Assembly: GCA_032622095.1 (NCBI GenBank) | Contig: CP136068.1 | Span: forward strand, 57,682,025 to 57,746,024 | DNA: 64,000 nucleotides | Reading direction: 5' to 3' | Source: Siphonodentalium dalli | Lineage: Eukaryota > Mollusca > Scaphopoda > Gadilida > Siphonodentaliidae | Part shown: in pieces, positions 24,451 to 35,036 of the stretch | Layout: each line of letters begins with the position of its first letter | How positions within the stretch are numbered: the stretch's first letter is position 1 | Notes under the pieces: generated by a model | Told to the model about the DNA's origin: nothing | Database searches by the model: none | What the model saw: only the letters and a program-made list of their open reading frames with translations | Program-made: the position numbers and the translations under genes

Positions 24451-25828
24451 AAACGACAGACACACTTTCACACTATTTCAAGGCTTGATTGTATAATACA
24501 TTGTGTTGCTTGAGGCCAGGCATGCACAATGTAGGAACATACACGCTTTTTGTGATGCTATCCCACACAGCGGGCTAGCATCACCAAATTCACCTTCTGG
24601 AGACCTCATTCTGCTTAGGCCTCATCTTCTGGGAAGTATCTACAGTATCAAATTTACATTGTTGTTAGTTAAATTTCCCTTCTAGGAAGTTTCTATATCC
24701 CCTAACTTGCAGAAGATAAAATTCATAAATGAGGTGCCCAATGGGTGAATATCACCAACTTCAACTGGGGAACTTAAATCTTATCCTTATCAGATTTGTG
24801 AAAATGGGATCACAAAGTCAAATAAGGGCAGAGCAAGAGACTTAACTATTTCACTACATAGTAATTCTTAAAATATGTTTTGCAAGAACTATTTGGCTTA
24901 TATAGAATGGAATGTTCTTCCTTGACTGCAATTCAGATTTGTTTTTAAATGGGGTCACCTGGTCAAATAGGGGCCAAGCGAAGGACATTTTCCCTCTTAA
25001 TATGCTTCCTTCACAAGGACCATCAGGTCTATTTTACTGATATTTATGATATGTATGAAGGGTTCTTTGGTGTCTGGGATTCTAATTTATTCAGATGGGG
25101 TCACCAGGTTAAATAGGGTGGGACCAGGGGGGGGGGGGTGATCAGTAGTGTACAGTTGGCAATTTCAAGGTGGATTTTCACCAATCTACATACTTACAGT
25201 CTCTCTAGCCACATATCCTGTTTAAATCTACTTCTTTTAAAGTGATTATGAAAAGTGCTGACTGTTTTGGTCTCCCAGAGTCCCAGTCTTATCAGTCTTT
25301 GCAGTCTGGTGAGCGACCCCACAGTCATTGACTGTCTTGTTAATATATGCGGACTCTATATATACAGGGAACTTTACCACATTCCGTGTCCGATATATGT
25401 ACATGACATCTGCGAGCATAAAAGGCTTGTAAACACTGGTTTCTGATTGTTGCACGCGCTTCCACTCCATAATCCGTATCGTTTCCGCGATCGATCAGGT
25501 GTTGTCACCACCGTTTAGATACATACATCAACTGGATGGTAATTTGATTGTCATAAAACATCATATACCTGGGACAAATTAATAACCTATTAACCTTCAG
25601 TGATATTAAGCCAAATAATCACGGCAAATAGTGTTAAATCACGTCTTGCTTTGCGTTCGAAAATGCAAAGTTGGTTACTGGTACTCAAAACAAACGGCAA
25701 ATTATATACGTATATGAGCACAAAACGGTAAGTTTCGGAAGGGGTCCGACTAGTCGACTAGTAGTCGATTCCCTCTGGCGACTAGTCGATTCCTCAAAAC
25801 CACTAATCGTTTCAACACTAACGACATT

Positions 25829-26600
25829 GAAAGTGACATCACGTTACATTCATAGGTTTATGAACACATTGACTCGGTGGACGTGTCTACTCAATTTATG
25901 AACTCCACCCTTCACCTTGTTAAGCCGCATTGATTGGCATTACACATGCATGCATGAAAATAAAATTAAGTGATTCATCTTATATCTGTGGAACTTTATT
26001 ACTTTGGCGACTCTGGCTGCTCTGCGTGTCTCTACAACGTAATCGGATATGTTCTCTTGGGTCATTATTTGGTTATTGGCATAATTTTCAGCCATTTCAT
26101 TTTTGTTTTTGGGTAAATAGCCCTAGTGGTCCCCAGCAGCATGCCAGTATTTACACTCAACATGCATTCACTCTTAACTTAAATGCAGAACTTATGTTGG
26201 TTGAAATCATGTCTTGTGACAGACTGGTTTCCATATTGTATGGAAGCAACTTGTAACATGCTACCAGAATATTTTTGAAAATGGGTGCTAATTGTGCTTT
26301 TAATCTACCAGTTGAGTGTAAAGTTTAGAAATAGATTTTGATTTGCTTGTCTTCCATAGTATATAGATGCAAGTTGGTCTGACATTTTTATGTTACGACA
26401 CAAAATGTCAGACCCATTTGCCCTTTGTTAATCAGTGATAATTTTATCCCGATTATAAATATTTACAATTGTGTGTAGTTCATATGTGTTTTCTCTAATG
26501 GCACGATTGGTATTGTTGAAATTTTTTGATAATATTAGTTGAATTGTACAATATATTCTTTTATATATATACTAATCCCATAACTTTGCTTTGTTTTCAG
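25829..26600. other. Unique DNA, presumed DDX6 intron 5' to exon A
   Basis: No repeat family or gene was recognised. It ends in a pyrimidine-rich tract and TTTTCAG, the splice acceptor of exon A. Open frames here are short and carry no known motif. Confidence 0.6.
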
Positions 26601-26835
26601 GATGTCACAAATACTAAAGGAATTGAGTTTGAGGACTTTTTTCTCAAGCGTGAGTTGTTGATGGGGATTTTTGAGAAGGGATGGGAGAAGCCATCTCCAA
26701 TCCAGGAGGCCAGTATTCCCATAGCACTGACTGGTCGCGATGTGCTGGCACGAGCTAAAAATGGAACAGGGAAAACTGGTGCTTATGCTATACCCATAGT
26801 AGAGAAGGTTGACACAAAGATAGATGAAGTACAAG
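26601..26835 (+). CDS. DDX6: DDX6/Me31B-type DEAD-box helicase, exon A (Q motif and motif I)
   Basis: The 235-bp exon encodes 78 codons plus one base, starting DVTNTKG and ending KIDEVQ. It holds the F[22 protein letters not shown] segment (Q motif, adenine recognition) and [13 protein letters not shown] (motif I/Walker A, ATP binding). DDX6 proteins are cytoplasmic RNA helicases of P-bodies that promote translational repression and link to decapping and the CCR4-NOT complex. The [33 protein letters not shown] run is specific to the DDX6 subgroup and not eIF4A. The acceptor is TTTTCAG|GAT; the donor is CAAG|GTGATA. The exon opens in phase 0 and closes in phase 1. The N-terminal exons are not in view. 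No frame damage, so the gene is probably functional. Confidence 0.96.
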
Positions 26836-26986
26836 GTGATATTCTAATTCTAATTCACAGCCTCATTATGTAAATAATGGTCCAATCGATGTAAAAAATT
26901 GTCAATTTTATTGTTTAAAAATTCCAAACCTAACCGCATGACAGTCAGTTCACTCACCAGGAGTTATGCTTTTGTGGATAAAAACT

Positions 26987-28165
26987 AGCCATTTATTGCC
27001 ATAGCTTGTGTTTGCATGTGTGTGTGGCGACGTCCATCAACCATTTCTATTAGCATGGGCTACAGGTCGTACATTTGGTCAGATCATTATTAGCTCAACT
27101 TTACTTTGTAAAGTTTGAGCTATTGCCATGGATGGTATTCGTCGTCCGTGTGTGTGTGTGCGTGTGTGATGCGTCAACAATTTCCTTTAGCACGGGCTAC
27201 AGTTCGTACCTTTGGTCCGATTATTATGAAATTTGTCATGGATGTTGACATTGACATGTAGATGGGAACGAGTCATTTTGGGGTCATTCGGAAAAAAAAC
27301 ATGGCTGCCATCGGCCATCTTGGATTTCAAAATTCAAAAAATTCAAAAAACATGGCCACCAGCAGCCATGTTGGATTTTGCTCTTTGCATGACTAAATCC
27401 TTTGGTGCGGGCTGCAGGTCGTACCTTTGGTAGGATCTTCATGAAATTTGTCATGGCTGTTGACATTGAAATGTAGATGGGAACGAGTCATGTTGGGGTC
27501 ATTCGACCAAAAAACATGGCCACTGGTGGCCCATCTTGGATTTCAAAATTAAATCCATTGGCGCGGGCGGGCTACATGTCATACTATTCGTCTACATGGC
27601 CGCCAGCAACCATCTTGGATTTTACTCTTTGCATGACTAAATCATTTGACGCAGGCTACAGGTTGTAGCTTTGGTCGGATCTTCATAAAATTTGTCATGG
27701 ATGTTAATAATGACATGTAGATGGGAACGAGTTCTTTTGGGGTCATTCGGCCAAAAAACATGGCCACCAGCAGCCATCTTGGATTTGACTCATTGCATGA
27801 CTAAATCCTTTGGCACAGGTAAGACATTTCAATCAGCATCTTTCCTATTTCTCCATTTACTGTAAACCATTAAATTATTCCCCTACCTAAGTTGAGCTAC
27901 AGTGTCATTGACACTTTCATTATAATTTGTCATGTCTATTGACATTGACATGTAGATGGGGAACGGGTCATTTGGGGTCATTCGGCCAAAAAACATGGCC
28001 ATTTGGATTTCAAAATGCAATCCATTAGCACGGGCTACAGGCGGCCGCACTATTTGTCTGACCATTATGAAATTTGTCATGGATAAAGATGGGAACGATT
28101 TAATTTTGGGGTCATTCGGCCAAAAAACATGGCCGCCGGCAGCCATCTTGAATTTTACTTTTCTT
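26987..28165 (+). mobile_element. Fam1 element, degraded ends, host of an inner Fam1
   Basis: A diverged 5' part (TTTATTGCCATAGCTTG, then one unit) is interrupted at 27091. The core resumes at 27922 (AATTTGTCATGTCTATTGAC) and decays after GCCATCTTGAATTTTAC. Confidence 0.75.
27092..27921 (+). mobile_element. Fam1 element with full ends inside Fam1
   Basis: The 5' AGCTCAACTT hairpin is present, as is the 3' module (27889-27921: AAGTTGAGCT, AGTGTCATTGACACT, TTCATT). It contains about four units. Host unit sequence flanks it on both sides (GATCATTAT and AATTTGTC). Confidence 0.88.
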
Positions 28166-29282
28166 TAATATTCACATGATAATAACAGTAGACTTGAACA
28201 TCTGTGCTGCCTTGCACAGCTGAAGATATCACTCTACAGATGGTCTGAGGTCATTATAAATCTTATTAGTTTAATAGAGATGCCAGCTTTCAACATAAAC
28301 AATTCCTGTGATTTGTTGACAGCTCTGCTATATAATTGATATTAAAGGGTCAGCAGTGAGGTGGCTTATCTTGATCTATGTTGTTGGTAGAATTTGATAC
28401 AGTATCATTGTAAACTTAAATTGGACTCTCTTAACCCAAGTATTCCATGTCCAGGTCACCTTTCTCATTTAACCCAAGGCTGTGGTGGTGCAGCATTACA
28501 GATCCTGTACCAGTGCATTCTCTTATATAAATGCGAGTGACCCATAAATTCCAATAATTTGTGTTACATGTATGTACATTTGTCTATAATAGTACATAAC
28601 AGTATATAGATAGAACCGCGTGAGTGTCTGAATGTTGACGAAATTATCGCACGAGATTTGTTGGCGGAGCGATACATCGAGTGCGGGACGCAGTCCCGCA
28701 CGAGAGGTATCGCGTTCCGCCAACAAATTGAGTGCGATAATTCGTCAAAATCCAGACACTCCTGCGGTTCTATTTCTATTACATATCTACGTATTACAGT
28801 AAGTTGACTCACAATCGTACATCTCCGGTACAGAAAATGTGAATTTAATTGAGTTTTAACGGCATTTTAGGGTTAACGCAACAACCAGACAGCCCGTCTA
28901 TCAGCGAGTGAACTTGACCCATCTTGACCCGCTCAAAGGTGTCAATTGGGTTTTCCCAGATTTTCCAATAATATAACCCAATCAGCGCGCTGCGATTTCG
29001 CCCAAGTGGGTTGTCGCCCTTGCGTTGAAAAAGTAAAAATAGTAACGACGAGAGCCAGTCTAACAACACTGAATGAAATAGTTCCATCGACAGATTGCAC
29101 TAGTGCGATTCTGAGAATTATCACACGCCTGGAACGTCGTGCGATCATGCGAATTACGTTGATAGATATGTAATAAACTCTATAATTCAACACCAAAACT
29201 CTCGTTTATGATTCCGATCATAGTAATTTACTCATCACCAAGGGATGGGTTAACATCTGCCGATTGTGATCGGCCTCTCGTT
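28166..29282 (+). mobile_element. Fam2-like element, 5'-truncated, with a 570-bp insertion
   Basis: 28180-28606 and 29177-29282 match the Fam2-type interiors at 35755-36257 and 46345-46643 (AACAGTAGACTTG, TTGTCTATAATAGTACATA, TCAACACCAAAACTCTC). It ends in GGGATGGGTTAACAT, GCCGATTGTGATCGGC and CTCTCGTT. Confidence 0.85.
28607..29176. mobile_element. 570-bp insertion with a long foldback
   Basis: It is absent from the same position in the copies at about 36155 and 46536, where CAGTATACTC is uninterrupted. Its left part is a near-perfect foldback: arms at about 28610-28676 and 28705-28772, with a 9-bp inner stem GTGCGGGAC/GTCCCGCAC. A second, wider inverted pair (ATTACATATCTA at 28778, TAGATATGTAAT at 29163) spans the rest. 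The superfamily is unknown and no clean target duplication is visible. Confidence 0.75.
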
Positions 29283-30079
29283 TCGGTAATTAAATTATTC
29301 ATGTGTTGCCAACTTGTGTCCTTTTCCCCACGGCGAGACCGGTCATGAAAATTGCATGACTGGTTAACCATAAGCAACGGGAATCTGAGAATAATTATAA
29401 CTCGGTGTAACAAGTCGGTACTACATGTATTAGTCTATTGCAACATTGTTACATCAAGGGCACACCTGCCACCGTCATCTTTGATCTTTACAACATATCA
29501 AAGGTACTCTATCCGATCAGACGCTCCTTTTCACCGCTGCGAGAGCGGTCATGAAAATTGCATGACTAGTTAACCATAAGCAACTAGTCCGGGTTGTGGC
29601 TGAGGTAGGTGTCACCCGGAGATGGAGAAATTCGCATGTTGATTTCCTATTTCTGGGTACCATTCTACATCGGAATTTCTGAGGTGTATGGGGCAAAGCC
29701 CAGAAGTTTTTTTTTAAATGATCAAAATCATGTCAAAATTGCTTGAAAATGGCTATATTCTAAAAAAATCAATCTATGATAGTTAAAATTGTGATAATTG
29801 AAACGAAACATCCACCTAACTGACCTCAATTAGTCTCCTTATCATGTGCAAAAAGAAATATCACAAAAGGATAGACGTATTTTTGGCCTATATTTGACGA
29901 AATTTCAATTTTTCGTCGAGCGAAAAATGGTCATAACTTAAAAATCGTTCTTTAAATCATGAACAAATGAGCTTTAAAAACAGTTCATATCATTTGTGCT
30001 ACTATCTAATGAGAAATAATTACCATTCATATTATATGTTTCCTTATATTCATGATATTATTACCCCTACCCCTAAAAT
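29283..30079. other. Unassigned DNA with a direct repeat
   Basis: About 29321-29379 and 29526-29584 are direct copies, period 205. Their conserved core GGTCATGAAAATTGCATGAC forms a short hairpin (GTCATG/CATGAC) and is followed by GTTAACCATAAGCAAC. The remainder is AT-rich with no recognised gene. Confidence 0.6.
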
Positions 30080-30620
30080 TTTTTTTTTTTAAACAAAATT
30101 ACATATTTGAATAATAATAGTTTCCTATAAGTTTGAACAGTCAGATGCTTACTAGTCATTATTTTAACAGTCCACATCACTCTCATCTTAATTTTCAGTA
30201 TAGTCGGCTCCTTCATAGTCCACAAGAATCTACTCAATATCATCTGGAAAGATCTTATCATACCACTGGGGCAAAACATCTTACGTCCACCCATGTTCTA
30301 TGAAACTAACATCTTCCACCATTCTTATTGTTGAGAGTTTCCAAAGTCTTGCAATGTAATTTGAACGCAAAACATGGAGAAATAAGGATTCACGACAAGG
30401 TGGTAATAACGACATGTCAACAATTCGATTTGATCTGAGTTTGTTCTCGTAGATACTGTAGTGAGCTTGGTTTACATCCTTCTCTTTATTGTTGTATACT
30501 TCACATACATATTCCTCAATTGAACAGAACAGTTCATCACTCATTTTCCACGAATTACCCAATTGAGCAAGCGTGTTTAAATGCCTTTCTTTCTTCATAG
30601 CTTTCCAGCATAGCCTTTTT
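30080..30620 (-). pseudogene. Uncharacterised repeated invertebrate protein, C-terminal part
   Basis: Reading leftward from 30620, the frame encodes KRLCWKAMKKERHLN, then an LFCSIEEYVCEVYN segment, then a region with LLPPCRESLFLHVLRSNYIA, and ends HGWT before a stop; traces (VLPQWYD) persist past the stop. From memory this matches a large, unnamed protein family found in many copies in mollusc, cnidarian and sponge genomes, recognisable by LPPC..SL.LH..R.NY.A..W; I know no proven function. The frame joins in phase with the segment ending at 36258 once the insert between them is removed. Stops and decay beyond 30285 show it is no longer functional. Confidence 0.65.
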
Positions 30621-31622
30621 AGCTCACCTGAGACGAAGTCTCCGGTGGAGCTATAGTCATCACTCCTCGTCCGTCGTCCGTCCATCCGTCCGTCAACAAT
30701 TCTTTGAACATCTTCTAAAGTTCCATTGGACCGAATTGGTTCATATTTGGTGTGGATGTTCCCTAGGTGACTCTCATTCAGATTTGTTCAAATGAGGTCA
30801 CTGGGTCAAATAGTTGCGAAAGCAGGGCCACAACTCTATTCCTTCATAGTAATTCTTATAACGACTTCTTTTCCACAACCATAAGGCCTAATGGGTTCAT
30901 ATTTGGTGTGGATGTTCCCTAGGTGACTCGCATCCAGATTTGTTCAAATGAGGTCACCAGGTTGATTAGTTGAGAAACCAGGGCCATAACTCTTTCCCTC
31001 CATAGTAATTCTTTTAAACATCTTCTTCTCGAATACCATCAGGCCAAATGGGTTCATATTTGGTATGAAGGATCATTGGTTGACTGGGGTTCAGATTTGT
31101 TCAAATGAGGTCACTGGGTCAAATGTGGGTGGGGCCAGGGACATAACTCAGAAAAAAAAAATTCAGATTAAACTCTTTAACCAAAAAAGAAAAGAATAGA
31201 AAAGAAATGATATATTAAAAAATAAAAGAATATTTTAAAAAACTGTGGAATTGTTTTTTTTTATTAGAATATTTAAAAAAAAAATTGTATTTAACTCCAT
31301 GGTCAATTATATATATATATTGTTTAACATTTTTTGATAATTGAAAAACTAATGCCATTACATTTCTGTAGGTTGTGGCCCCTGGCCCTTCATTCAAGTG
31401 CACTGCTTCTGCCACCCTGGCCTGGTCTCAAAAATAAAATTTACTCAAATTCTTGACAGAATCATTAATAAGAAGCATTTACTTTGGCTGTAACTGTATA
31501 TATGCTGGGTATGCCGACACAATCATGTCAATCTTGATGTTTATAAACATTCCTGCAGATTTGCTAGATGTCATTAATTCCCAATCTCTCATGTATTGTT
31601 CATATCAGGACTAATGTCATTT

Positions 31623-31715
31623 GCAGAATGAGGTCCCCAGAGGGTGAATTTAGTGATGCTATCCCACACAGCGGCCTAGCATCACCAAATTCACCCTCTG
31701 GAGACCTCATTCTGC
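31623..31715. repeat. 93-bp hairpin module
   Basis: Same palindrome as 24064-24156 and in the same relative place within Fam3. Confidence 0.9.
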
Positions 31716-31916
31716 TTAGGCCTCATATTCTGGGAAGTATCTATAGTATCAAATTAACATTGTTGTTAGTTACATTTCCCTTCTAGGAAGTTTCTATATC
31801 CCCTAATTTGCAGAAGATAAATTCATAATTGAGGTGCCCAATGGGTGAACATCACCAACTTCAACTGGGGAACTTCAATCTTATCCTAGGTCTGCCATAG
31901 CAGTTGGGGGGCCCTA

Positions 31917-32009
31917 GCAGAATGAGGTCCCCAGAGGGTGAATTTAGTGATGCTTGCCCGCTGTGCGGGATAGCATCACTAAATTCACCCTCTGGGGACC
32001 TCATTCTGC
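31917..32009. repeat. 93-bp hairpin module
   Basis: Same palindrome as 24358-24450. Here the right arm reads CACCCTCTGGGGACC and pairs better than in the 24358 copy. Confidence 0.9.
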
Positions 32010-33126
32010 AAACGACAGACACACTTTCACACTATTTCAAGGCTTGATTGTATAATACATTGTGTTGCTTGAGGCCAGGCATGCACAATGTAGGAACAGA
32101 CACGCTTTTTGTGATGCTATCCCACACAGCGGGCTAGCATCACCAAATTCACCTTCTGGAGACCTCATTCTACTTAGGCCTCATCTTCTGGGAAGTATCT
32201 ACAGTATCAAATTTACATTGTTGTTAGTAAAATTTCCCTTCTAGGAAGTTTCTATATCCCCTAACTTGCAGAAGATAAAATTCATAAATGAGGTGCCCAA
32301 TGGGTGAATATCACCAACTTCAACTGGGGAACTTAAATCTTATCCTTATCAGATTTGTGAAAATGGGATCACAAAGTCAAATAAGGGCAGAGCAAGAGAC
32401 TTAACTATTTCACTACATAGTAATTCTTAAAATATGTTTTGCAAGAACTATTTGGCTTATATAGAATGGAATGTTCTTCCTTGACTGTAATTCAGATTTG
32501 TTTTTAAATGGGGTCACCTGGTCAAATAGGGGCCAAGCGAAGGACATTTTCCCTCTTAATATGCTTCCTTCACAAGGACCATCAGGTCTATTTTACTGAT
32601 ATTTATGATATGTATGAAGGGTTCTTTGGTGTCTGGGATTCTAATTTATTCAGATGGGGTCACCAGGTTAAATAGGGTGGGACCAGGGACATAACTATAT
32701 GTCTCTATAGTAATTCTTAAAATGTCTTCTCAAGAGAGTTTGGACTATTTAGCTTACATATAGTATGGAGGAATCGGGAGGATCCTTTAGTGACTGAGAT
32801 TCAGATTTGTTACAATGAGGTCAACCTGTCAAGAAATGGCAGGCTATGGGGAGTTAACACTTTTGTGTCTAATAAAATCATTGAAATACCAAATTCATAA
32901 AACATCTACCTTGGAACCACCTGACTGATTGGTCTGACATACATGTATTGTGTTTGGGTCGATGGATAATTGTGCTTTAAAACATGTCTAAATGGTTTTA
33001 GAAAAAGGTGCTTGTGAGATTGGAAATTTCCAACAATTGAGAAAGTTTGAGGTGTCGGTTGTGAAATTCCAACCTAAGACTTGGGAATCTGGTGCCCGGT
33101 CAACAGGGGACTTGTTGAGCTGGGGT

Positions 33127-33182
<56 letters not shown>
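33127..33182. repeat. 56-base G homopolymer
   Basis: An uninterrupted run of 56 G follows TGGGGT. The equivalent run in the sister Fam3 copies is about 13 G (25128) and 9 G (21522). The length may be a sequencing or assembly effect. Confidence 0.9.
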
Positions 33183-33183
<1 letters not shown>

Positions 33184-35036
33184 GATGATCAGTAGTGTAC
33201 AGTTGGCAATTTCAAGGTGGATTTTCACCAATCTACATACTTAGTCTCTCTAGCCACATATCCTGTTTAAATCTACTTCTTTTAAAGTGATTATGAAAAG
33301 TGCTGACTGTTTTGGTTTTGGTTTTGGTTTTTGTCCGAATATGGGTTTGATCCGATTAATTTTAAAGGAGTTATGACCCTTTTTCGAGAAATTTTTTTAA
33401 TTTTTTTTAGATTTAGCTCCTTGCTAAATTTAGCATATAAAAATATTAAATTTTGTTTGAACTTTAATAACAATAAAACAAAAATTGACACTTTCATTTA
33501 TTTTAGTTTTATACGATTAATTAGGTGTGATATCCTGTTTTGAAAATATGAAGATTTTATTGCAATAGTTTCATGTAATATAATGATATCAATAAATTAC
33601 CATGTGATCATCCAACATCCAGAGTATATGAGAGGATTTTTATAGATGTTGTCATTCCAAGTGAAATCTGTTATGAAATGAGTGATGACATATGATACAG
33701 AGCTCTGGTGGGTCAAGCAAGATAAACAACACTGGTGGCTGGCTGTTTGTTTATTCTAACTGTCAAATTGATTAATGGCAGCACAAGACTGGTGTTTTTC
33801 CTATTCTTGAAATTTCATTACAGGGTGAGATAAGGGCCCCCCTTCCATTAATTTGCTTCAAAAATAATTAACCCTTTCCAAGGTTTCCATAGACACATGC
33901 TATAATGTACATGGACTCTTCCTCATATCTCTTAATATCTATTGGGTATCTTTGCACACTATTCACTTCTATCAATTTTGGTATTGACTGATTAATTGAT
34001 TTTTGAAAAATATATTAACCCTTCAGACACGTGCTTTCAATTTGAAATTAAAACAACAGCTGATAGCCAATATGATTTATCTATGCAATGGGAAACAGGC
34101 ATATAAATATACATGACTATTGTAAGTGATGACTTGTTTTGAAAATCAATATGGTAGATGTTAGTATTTCCAGGAACCTTATTTTACCATTTGTTCACAT
34201 TTTCATGGTTGATTGAATTTTAGGGGCCACAGAGCACTTAGAAGATTAACATTGAAGGTTGTGGCTTTTAGTGCCCAAGCTACTTGTAAAACATTGTATT
34301 GTGTGAATCCATTCAAATGAGGGCTAACTTACTTTCTTTTATATGAACGATTTAGTGGTCATAGGGGCCAGCATCCCCATCATATTATGTCTGTATAACA
34401 TTATATAGATAATACTTTTGAATTGTATAAACTACATATATTTTTGAAAACCATACATGTACACCCCTGTTATGAAACACTTGATCTTATTTAATACACA
34501 GGTCAGATCTGATCTTATATCTGTCCATGTTTGATAAACAAATAACTGGGGAGAATGGGGGAAGGGGGGGGGGGGTAATTAAAGTACCATTTAAATATGA
34601 GATGGAATCCCCTACATGTATGTCGTTCTAAGCAGTCTGGCTTGTCAACAAATTATAATTTCTCTTTAGAAGTGAATAATAAATTTTGATTATTTGGCAT
34701 GTCAAAAGTGGCAAAGATAGGGATTTATCACTTTTGCTTCCAATAAGTTAACTTAAACTCCTAAACATGTCCTCCGAAATCACTAAACCATTGGATCTCA
34801 CAGTGAGAGGTCCTTGTGTGAATAGGGACAGAGTTATGAGATTTAAAACTACTCCTCCCCAACCCAAATACTTTAACCCTTTCTTAAGACAAATTATTTG
34901 AGCTTTTGATTTCAAGTTGGGTACTGATATATGGATTAATTCCTGTGATCATATCTTTGACAAATTATCAGTTATGGCTAGTCGCTATCGCCAAGGTATG
35001 GGTTAAACATCTGCCGATCGTGATCGGCCTCTCGTT

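Larger units (their letters stand above)
23047..25341 (+). mobile_element. Fam3 element with full ends, inside a hAT
   Basis: The 5' AGCTCACCTGAG hairpin (pairing through GAGAC/GTCTC to GGTGGAGCT) is followed by CGTCCGTCGTCCGTCCATCC and core units with TTCATATTTGGTGTGGATGT. An AT-rich stretch, the hairpin module (24064-24780) and more core units come next. The 3' end is GGTGAGCG, ACAGTCATTGACTGT and CTTGTT. It is nearly identical to 30621-33317 except for a segment missing beside the G run at 25128. Confidence 0.9.
21882..25820. mobile_element. hAT element with intact ends, split by a Fam3 copy
   Basis: The inverted ends TAGTGTTGAAACGATTA are near-perfect (right end CTAATCGTTTCAACACTA). Both sides carry the 8-bp duplication ACGACATT (21874-21881 and 25821-25828). 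Dense TCGACTAGTCG words lie just inside each end and may be transposase binding repeats. Removing the Fam3 insert leaves about 1.65 kb with no recognisable transposase, so it is non-autonomous. Confidence 0.93.
30621..35036 (+). mobile_element. Chimeric element: Fam3 5' part fused to Fam2 3' part
   Basis: It starts with the complete Fam3 5' hairpin and follows the Fam3 copy at 23047 almost base for base to about 33317 (GACTGTTTTGGT). It then passes through a TTTTGG stutter into a Fam2 core (CCGAATATGGGTTTGATCC). It ends with the complete Fam2 3' end (GGTATGGGTTAAACAT, GCCGATCGTGATCGGC, CTCTCGTT). Confidence 0.85.

Noticed and set aside
25930-26256. 108-codon frame upstream of exon A as a coding exon
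   Set aside because: No motif, no fit to the expected DDX6 N-terminus, no proper splice context, and it is rich in Cys/Trp/Leu as random AT-rich frames can be.
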